A DNA stretch of 15,562 nucleotides from Streptomyces katrae (GTDB taxonomy: Bacteria; Actinomycetota; Actinomycetes; Streptomycetales; Streptomycetaceae). The notes beneath the pieces are model-generated. The model was not told the origin of the DNA, searched no databases, and worked only from the letters and a program-made list of their open reading frames with translations. Made by a program: the position numbers and the translations under genes. The stretch is from assembly GCF_000966975.1 (NCBI RefSeq), contig NZ_JZWV01000610.1, positions 1 through 15,562 of the forward strand, given 5' to 3'. Below are positions 11,219-15,562 of this stretch, one piece after another (position 1 is the stretch's first letter; the number at the start of each line of letters is the position of its first letter).

Positions 11219-12043
11219 TCAGGAGAACTTCGGCATCTCCCCGACCCGCGTGTCCATGTCGATCACGGCGAACGCCGCGCCCTGCGGGTCGCCGAGCGCG
11301 GCGAAGCGGCCGAAGGGGCTGTCCATGGGGCCGAAGTACAGCTGCCCGCCGCGCGCCTTCGTCTTCTCCACCGCCAGGTCGCAGTTCGGGACGCCGAAGT
11401 AGACCTGGACATAGGACGGGACCTGCGGCGGGAACTCCTCGCCCATCTTCATCCGGCCCAGCACCGGATGGTCGGCGCCGCCCACGCTGAAGACCTTGAA
11501 GTCCATCCCGGCCGCCGCCTGGTCGCCGGACCCGCTACCGCCGGTGTCCATCTGCCGCGACTCGTACGGGAAGACGCGCTCCAGGAACGGGTCGGCCTTG
11601 CCGGGCTCGCGGGTGTAGACCTCGGCCCAGGCGTACGAACCCGCCTCACCCAGCTTCTCGAAGCCCTTGTGCTCACCCGGCTGCCAGACGCCGAAGACCG
11701 CGCCGCTGGGTTCTTTGGCGATCGCCATCGTGCCGAACGTACCGACCCGCATCGGCTCCATCATCAGCGTGCCGCCCGCGGCCTTGATCTTCTCGGCGGT
11801 GGCGGTGGCGTCGTCCGAGGCGAAGTACAGGCACCACTGGGACGGCGCGTCGGCGCCCGGCATCGGCGGGACGACGGCCGCGACCGCCTTCCCGTCGGAG
11901 TAGGCCTGCGTGTAGTTGCCGTACTCGCTGCTGGCTTCGCCGAAGGTCCAGCCCAGTACGTCGGCGTAGAACTCCTTGGCGGCCTCCACGTCGGTGAACA
12001 TCGCATCCACCCAACAGGGGGTGCCTTCCGGGAACTCGGCCAT
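11219..12043 (-). CDS. Two-domain VOC (glyoxalase/bleomycin-resistance fold) protein
   Basis: The product has 274 aa. The ATG at 12043 is preceded by AGGAG on the minus strand. Two VOC modules are visible. Residues ~7-120 begin GTPCWVDAMFTDVEAAKEFY and contain VLGWTFGE and PSGAVFGVWQPGEHKG. Residues ~138-270 begin YAWAEVYTREPGKADPFLERVF and contain VPSYVQVYFGV and DPQGAAFAVID. Each has the beta-alpha-beta-beta-beta order, but the metal-ligand His/Glu pattern is incomplete, as in many actinobacterial members that bind hydrophobic ligands. Possible roles are small-molecule binding, hydrolase or resistance; no substrate can be inferred. Confidence 0.9.
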   Translation of the reverse strand: MAEFPEGTPCWVDAMFTDVEAAKEFYADVLGWTFGEASSEYGNYTQAYSDGKAVAAVVPPMPGADAPSQWCLYFASDDATATAEKIKAAGGTLMMEPMRVGTFGTMAIAKEPSGAVFGVWQPGEHKGFEKLGEAGSYAWAEVYTREPGKADPFLERVFPYESRQMDTGGSGSGDQAAAGMDFKVFSVGGADHPVLGRMKMGEEFPPQVPSYVQVYFGVPNCDLAVEKTKARGGQLYFGPMDSPFGRFAALGDPQGAAFAVIDMDTRVGEMPKFS

Positions 12044-12174
12044 GGTCGCTCGACTCCTGTGTCGTCCGTCATCCGTCTGTCATCCGGCCCGTGCGTGCCT
12101 CCCACGCTAGGGCGGGGGTCTGACAACCGCGCGCCGAACGGGCGCGGGGCCCGGTCCCGGGGGAGGCTGGGGGC

Positions 12175-12777
12175 ATGGACGAGATCACCATCCGGCTCGC
12201 ACAGGACCCGGAGGCCGACGCCCTCCTCGGCCGCAGCCCGCTGGCGGCACTCACCGGGATGCTGCTGGACCAGCAGGTGCCGATGGAATGGGCGTTCTCC
12301 GGCCCGTGGACGATCGCGCAGCGCCTCGGCGCCGACGACCTGGACGCCCACGCCATCGCCGCGTACGACCCGGAGGCCTTCGCCGCGCTGCTGTCGCGGA
12401 AGCCGGCGGTGCACCGGTACCCGGGGTCGATGGCGAAGCGGATCCAGCAGCTCTGCGCGTACCTGGTGGAGCACTACGCGGGGGACGCGGAGGCGGTCTG
12501 GGCGGACGCGGAGACGGGGGCGGAACTGCTGGCCCGGCTGAAGGCGCTCCCGGGGTTCGGGGAGCAGAAGGCGCAGATCTTCCTGGCGCTGCTGGGAAAG
12601 CGGTACGGGGTCCGGCCGAAGGGGTGGCGGGAGGCGGCGGGCGGGTACGGCCCCGCGAACGTCTACCGCTCGGCGGCGGACATCACGGGCCCGGAGTCCC
12701 TGGCGAAGGTCCGCGAGTACAAACAGGCCGCGAAGGCCGCCGCCAAGGCATCCGCCAAGGCCCCCGGCGGCTCGTAG
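12175..12777 (+). CDS. HhH-GPD-family base-excision protein, atypical active site
   Basis: The product has 200 aa, with an ATG at 12175 after a G-rich ribosome binding site (GGGAGG about 12 bases upstream). An N-terminal helical region has LTGMLLDQQVPMEWAF, the iron-free counterpart of the first HhH-GPD subdomain. The helix-hairpin-helix reads LKALPGFGEQKAQIFLALLG (122-141). In EndoIII-type enzymes the second residue after the G-x-G is the catalytic Lys and an Asp follows 18 residues later. Here those places are Gln131 and Lys149, with no Asp near. No C-terminal iron-sulfur Cys cluster is present. The tail (182-200) is Lys/Ala-rich and probably binds DNA non-specifically. It is divergent from the VOC gene. 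Family call good; catalytic competence doubtful or of a different mechanism. Confidence 0.85.
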   Translation: MDEITIRLAQDPEADALLGRSPLAALTGMLLDQQVPMEWAFSGPWTIAQRLGADDLDAHAIAAYDPEAFAALLSRKPAVHRYPGSMAKRIQQLCAYLVEHYAGDAEAVWADAETGAELLARLKALPGFGEQKAQIFLALLGKRYGVRPKGWREAAGGYGPANVYRSAADITGPESLAKVREYKQAAKAAAKASAKAPGGS

Positions 12778-12785
12778 GACCCGTA

Positions 12786-12816
12786 CCGCTGCGCGGAGCG
12801 TCCCGCCGCGCAGCGG
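12786..12816. terminator. Terminator hairpin between convergent HhH-GPD and OpcA-like genes
   Basis: A perfect 11-bp inverted repeat CCGCTGCGCGG (12786-12796) / CCGCGCAGCGG (12806-12816) with a 9-base loop fills the 60-base gap. It can end transcripts from both sides. Confidence 0.75.
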
Positions 12817-12837
12817 ACAGCCGCAGGACGTCCTCTC

Positions 12838-13764
12838 CTACGCCGGCAGCGCCACCCTGGCCGGGCCCTTGCTGCGCAGCGCCGACGCGTAGACCTCGTC
12901 GGCGTCCAGCCGCCGCAGTTCCTCCGCGATCAGCTCCGCCGTGCTGCGGATCTTGAGGGCGACCTTCCGGTCCGGCCAGCCCGGCAGGACCAGCGTGGCC
13001 AGCGATCCGGTGGGCCGGTCCACCACGACCTCCCCCGCGGAGGTCTCCAGCCGCACCCGGGTGATGACCGGGCCGTCGGTGGCCACCCGGGCCACCTGCA
13101 CGCCGAGGCGGTCCTCCAGCCAGCGCGCCAGCAGCTCGGCACTGGCGTTGTCGGCCTCGCTCTCCACCGCCGCCGCGGTCACCGGCAGGGTCCTCTGGTC
13201 GAAGGCGCAGGCCAGCAGCGAGCGCCACGGCGTGAGCCGGGTCCAGGCCAGGTCGGTGTCACCGGGGGCGTACGCCGCCGCGCGGTCGGCCAGGACGCCC
13301 ACCGGGTCCGCCGCCGCCTGGGCGTCGGTGATCCGGCGCTGCGCCAGCGCGCCCAGGTCGTCGCGGGCGGGGTCGGCGGGGGCGTCGGCCGGCCACCAGG
13401 CGACCACCGGCGCGTCCGGCACCAGCAGCGGCAGCACGATCGAGCCGGCCTGGGTGGTGAGTTCCCCGTGCAGGCGCAGGATGACGATCTCCCCGGACCC
13501 CGCGTCCGAGCCCACCCGCAGCTCGGCGTCCAGCCGGGTGCGCCGGCGCCGCCGGTGGGTCCGCTTGATCACCGCGATGATCCGGCAGGGGTGCTCGCGC
13601 GAGGCCTCGGAGGCCGCGCGTACGGCGTCGTAGGCGTTCTCCTCGTCGGTGACCACGACGAGCGTGAGCACGAGCCCCATCGTGGGGCTGCCCACGGCGC
13701 GCCGGGCCGCCAGCAGGGCCCGGTCTATCTTGCTGGACGTGGTGTCGGTCAATTCGGTCCGCAT
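12838..13764 (-). CDS. OpcA-like glucose-6-phosphate dehydrogenase assembly protein, orphan copy
   Basis: The product has 308 aa, with an ATG at 13764; no strong ribosome binding site. Family signatures in order: LTDTTSSKIDRALLAARRAV at the N-terminus, LTLVVVTDEENAYDAV, ASREHPCRIIAVIKR, VLPLLVPDAPVVAWWPADAP, GALAQRRITDA, TDLAWTRLTPWRSLLACAFD, and the C-terminal TAELIAEELRRLDADEVYASAL. OpcA activates and assembles the Zwf tetramer in the pentose phosphate pathway of actinobacteria and cyanobacteria. It normally lies directly after zwf in a tal-zwf-opcA-pgl cluster. Here the same-strand upstream gene is instead a HerA-like ATPase 64 bases away, and the downstream side is a terminator. It is probably a second copy with an altered partner. 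An Arg-rich stretch (KRTHRRRRRTR, about 68-78) sits in place of the usual less basic loop. Confidence 0.88.
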   Translation of the reverse strand: MRTELTDTTSSKIDRALLAARRAVGSPTMGLVLTLVVVTDEENAYDAVRAASEASREHPCRIIAVIKRTHRRRRRTRLDAELRVGSDAGSGEIVILRLHGELTTQAGSIVLPLLVPDAPVVAWWPADAPADPARDDLGALAQRRITDAQAAADPVGVLADRAAAYAPGDTDLAWTRLTPWRSLLACAFDQRTLPVTAAAVESEADNASAELLARWLEDRLGVQVARVATDGPVITRVRLETSAGEVVVDRPTGSLATLVLPGWPDRKVALKIRSTAELIAEELRRLDADEVYASALRSKGPARVALPA

Positions 13765-13828
13765 GGATACGAGTCTGTCAGCGGCTGCCGTAACGCGGAC
13801 AACCGGTTCGCTTGATTCCCCCTGGACT

Positions 13829-15448
13829 TCAACGCCGCCGACGGGCCGTGCCGAAGAGCGAGCGGGAGATCTCGCGCCCCAGCTGCGTACCGACCGAGCG
13901 GGCCAGTGAGCGGAACAGTCCGCTGCCGACGACCTGTTGGGCCAGCGAGGGTTCCGGTTTCGGGGCGCTGCGCGTGGCCCGCTCCGCCGCCTTGGCCTGC
14001 TTGTCGGCCTCCGCCGCCGCGGCGGCGGCCTCCGCCTCGGCCTCGGCGGCGGCCTGTTCGGCGGTGATCTTCTCGTACGCCGACTCCCGGTCGACGGGCT
14101 CCGCGTAACGGGAGTACAGGAGCGAGGCCTTGACCGCGGCGTCGAGGGCCGCCGGGTCGACCGGTCCCATCAGTGACTGCGGGGCGCGCAGCCGGGTGGC
14201 GGCGACGGGGGTGGGGGCACCGGTCTCGCTGAGTACGGTGACGACGGCTTCGCCGGTGCCGAGCCCGGTGAGCAGCTCTTCGAGGTCGTAGGGGGAGTTG
14301 GGGAAGGTCCGTACGGTGGCCTTGAGGGCCTTGGCGTCGTCGGGGGTGAAGGCGCGCAGCGCGTGCTGGACGCGGTTGCCGAGCTGGGCCAGGACGTCGG
14401 CGGGGACGTCCTTCGGGGTCTGGGTGACGAAGAAGACGCCGATCCCCTTCGAGCGGATCAGCCGCACGGTCTGGGTGATGGATTCCAGGAAGGCTTTCGA
14501 GGCCCCGTTGAAGAGGAGGTGCGCCTCGTCGAAGAAGAAGACCAGTTTGGGCCGCTCCAGATCACCGACTTCCGGGAGGTCTGCGTAGAGGTCGGCGAGC
14601 AGCCACATGAGAAATGTAGAGAAAAGCTGCGGTTTGTCCTGTACGGCGGGAAGTTCCAGTACGGAAATCAGCCCGCGCCCGTCCGGAGCCGTTCGCAGGA
14701 ATTCACTGGTGTCGAATTCCGGTTCGCCGAAGAATTCCGAGGCACCCTGCTGCTCGAATGCGGTGAGTGCCCGCAGGATCACCCCGGCGGTGACGGTGGA
14801 GAGCCCGCCGATCCCCTTCAGCTCCGACTTCCCCTTGTCGGAGACGAGGAAGGCGACGACGGCCCGCAGGTCCTTGAGGTCGATCAGCTCCAGGCCCTTG
14901 GAGTCCGCGTAATGGAAGATCAGGCCGAGCGACTGCTCCTGCGTCTGGTTCAGCTGGAGCACCTTCGACATCAGCACCGGCCCGAACGCGGTCACGCTCG
15001 CCCGGACCGGGATCCCGGGGCCGATCCCGCCGAGCGAGTAGAACTCGGCGGGGAAGCCCGCGGGCTCCCAGGCCTGGCCGACGTCCCGCGCCCGCTCCTC
15101 GGTCCGCCCGCCCGGCACGCCGGGGGCGGAGATCCCCGAGACGTCACCCTTGATGTCGGCGAGGAAGACGGGCACCCCGTTGGCGGAGAGCTGCTCGGCG
15201 ATCAGCTGGAGGGTCTTGGTCTTGCCCGTGCCGGTGGCGCCGGCGACGAGCCCGTGGCGGTTGAGCATCGACAGCGGGACGCGGATCTGCCGGCCCGGCA
15301 GGCAGGCCCCGTCCCAGAGCAGGGCCCCCAGCTCCAGCGCGGGCCCGGTGAAGGCGTAGCCGGCGGCGATCGCGGCGGCCGGACCGTCCGGCTCCGTTTG
15401 TCCCTCCGCGGCGGCGGCCGGCTCGGGCGGGTCGGTGCTCTGGCTCAT
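13829..15448 (-). CDS. HerA-like ATPase (helicase HerA-like / DUF853 family)
   Basis: The product has 539 aa, with an ATG at 15448 preceded by GGGAG. After a disordered acidic N-terminus (1-25), residues 30-65 form the HerA-type beta cap. Walker A is GATGTGKT at 70-77, and a LADIKGDVSG motif lies at 96-105. Walker B is KLVFFFDEAH at 301-310, with sensor FFVTQTP at 339-345 and an arginine-finger-like NRVQHALRAF at 358-367. These are the elements of the FtsK/HerA superfamily. The C-terminal region has an Ala/Glu-rich coiled coil (about 463-490) and ends with a basic Arg tail. Family members are hexameric DNA translocases or helicases. Length is normal for the DUF853 type. No NurA-like nuclease is beside it in this window. 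The OpcA-like gene follows on the same strand. Confidence 0.93.
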   Translation of the reverse strand: MSQSTDPPEPAAAAEGQTEPDGPAAAIAAGYAFTGPALELGALLWDGACLPGRQIRVPLSMLNRHGLVAGATGTGKTKTLQLIAEQLSANGVPVFLADIKGDVSGISAPGVPGGRTEERARDVGQAWEPAGFPAEFYSLGGIGPGIPVRASVTAFGPVLMSKVLQLNQTQEQSLGLIFHYADSKGLELIDLKDLRAVVAFLVSDKGKSELKGIGGLSTVTAGVILRALTAFEQQGASEFFGEPEFDTSEFLRTAPDGRGLISVLELPAVQDKPQLFSTFLMWLLADLYADLPEVGDLERPKLVFFFDEAHLLFNGASKAFLESITQTVRLIRSKGIGVFFVTQTPKDVPADVLAQLGNRVQHALRAFTPDDAKALKATVRTFPNSPYDLEELLTGLGTGEAVVTVLSETGAPTPVAATRLRAPQSLMGPVDPAALDAAVKASLLYSRYAEPVDRESAYEKITAEQAAAEAEAEAAAAAAEADKQAKAAERATRSAPKPEPSLAQQVVGSGLFRSLARSVGTQLGREISRSLFGTARRRR

Positions 15449-15524
15449 GCGTCACTCCCGGAATAGCCCTGTGTGCCACTTTTGCACCGCTGGAGCGAGG
15501 CTGCGCCCGGAGGCACCGGCCCGG

Positions 15525-15536
15525 TAGGCTTTCCGT
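15525..15536 (+). promoter_or_regulatory. -10 box for a leaderless transcript
   Basis: TAGGCT (15525-15530) is a TAnnnT box separated by six bases from the GTG at 15537, the same spacing as at 6411-6423. It points to transcription starting on the start codon. No ribosome binding site is needed. Confidence 0.5.
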
Positions 15537-15562
15537 GTGATCTTCAAGCGCATCGGTAGCGG
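15537..15562 (+). CDS. 5' end of a rightward gene, cut by the window edge
   Basis: Only eight codons are present, GTG then ATC TTC AAG CGC ATC GGT AGC, reading M-I-F-K-R-I-G-S. The opening V/M-I-F-K-R-I-G is how a small conserved Streptomyces protein, annotated in databases as a VapB-family antitoxin-like protein, begins, as far as I recall. That is too little for a firm call. It is divergent from the HerA-like gene, with 88 bases between. Confidence 0.4.

Noticed and set aside
10595..12541. Plus-strand open frame of 648 codons
   Set aside because: It runs across the DUF6882 and VOC genes in antisense and into the HhH-GPD gene out of frame; the sequence is low-complexity Arg/Gly/His/Pro with no motif.
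14363..15466. Plus-strand open frame of 367 codons
   Set aside because: Antisense to the HerA-like ATPase, whose Walker A and B motifs are clear.
1..15562. CRISPR array, rRNA, transposase or origin of replication
   Set aside because: No regularly spaced repeats, no rRNA-like stretch, no transposase motif, and no DnaA-box cluster were seen on reading both strands.

Overview
The window is high-GC actinobacterial DNA, most likely from a Streptomyces chromosome. Codon third positions are almost always G or C. Gene families typical of Streptomyces are present (DUF4097, DUF6882, DUF5519, an orphan OpcA, many MarR/PadR regulators), and two genes appear to use leaderless GTG starts placed just after a TAnnnT -10 box. 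All identifications come from reading the sequence; no database search was run.

Left end (1-700): a tRNA-Ser(GGA) gene is followed by a strong terminator hairpin and then a second copy of the tRNA 3' end. That is an attachment-site-like duplication. Beyond it lies a decayed fragment of a helicase C-terminal domain.

698-1926: a translationally coupled two-gene unit. The first product is a small helical protein ending in a RHIM/BASS-like amyloid motif. The second is a single-pass membrane protein with a matching motif in its cytoplasmic N-terminus and a six-cysteine extracytoplasmic domain. I read it as a candidate transmembrane amyloid-signalling system, and it is the most interesting locus here.

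2134-6372: an NADPH:FMN reductase and a DUF5519 (luciferase-domain) protein. Next come a PadR regulator divergent from an integral membrane protein, a MarR regulator divergent from an NmrA-like NAD(P)-binding protein, and a second small MarR-like protein. Paired palindromes lie in the PadR divergent promoter.

6411-8447: a molybdenum-themed patch. It holds a MerR-type HTH + TOBE regulator whose 3' end is fused, out of frame, to the last ~79 codons of a xanthine-dehydrogenase-type molybdopterin subunit (a deletion scar). A small Oxidored_molyb protein and, after a small secreted protein, a two-domain molbindin follow.

8652-11161: a two-TM membrane protein divergent from a MarR regulator, with two near-identical operator palindromes 21 bp apart. 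Then an AT-rich repeat-bearing leader, a DUF4097 protein and a DUF6882 protein.

11219-15562: a double VOC (glyoxalase-fold) protein, an HhH-GPD-like protein lacking the usual catalytic residues, an OpcA-like protein with no zwf beside it but downstream of a HerA-like ATPase, and the first eight codons of a rightward gene. Intergenic gaps are all under 300 bp except 181-697, which is described in the features.
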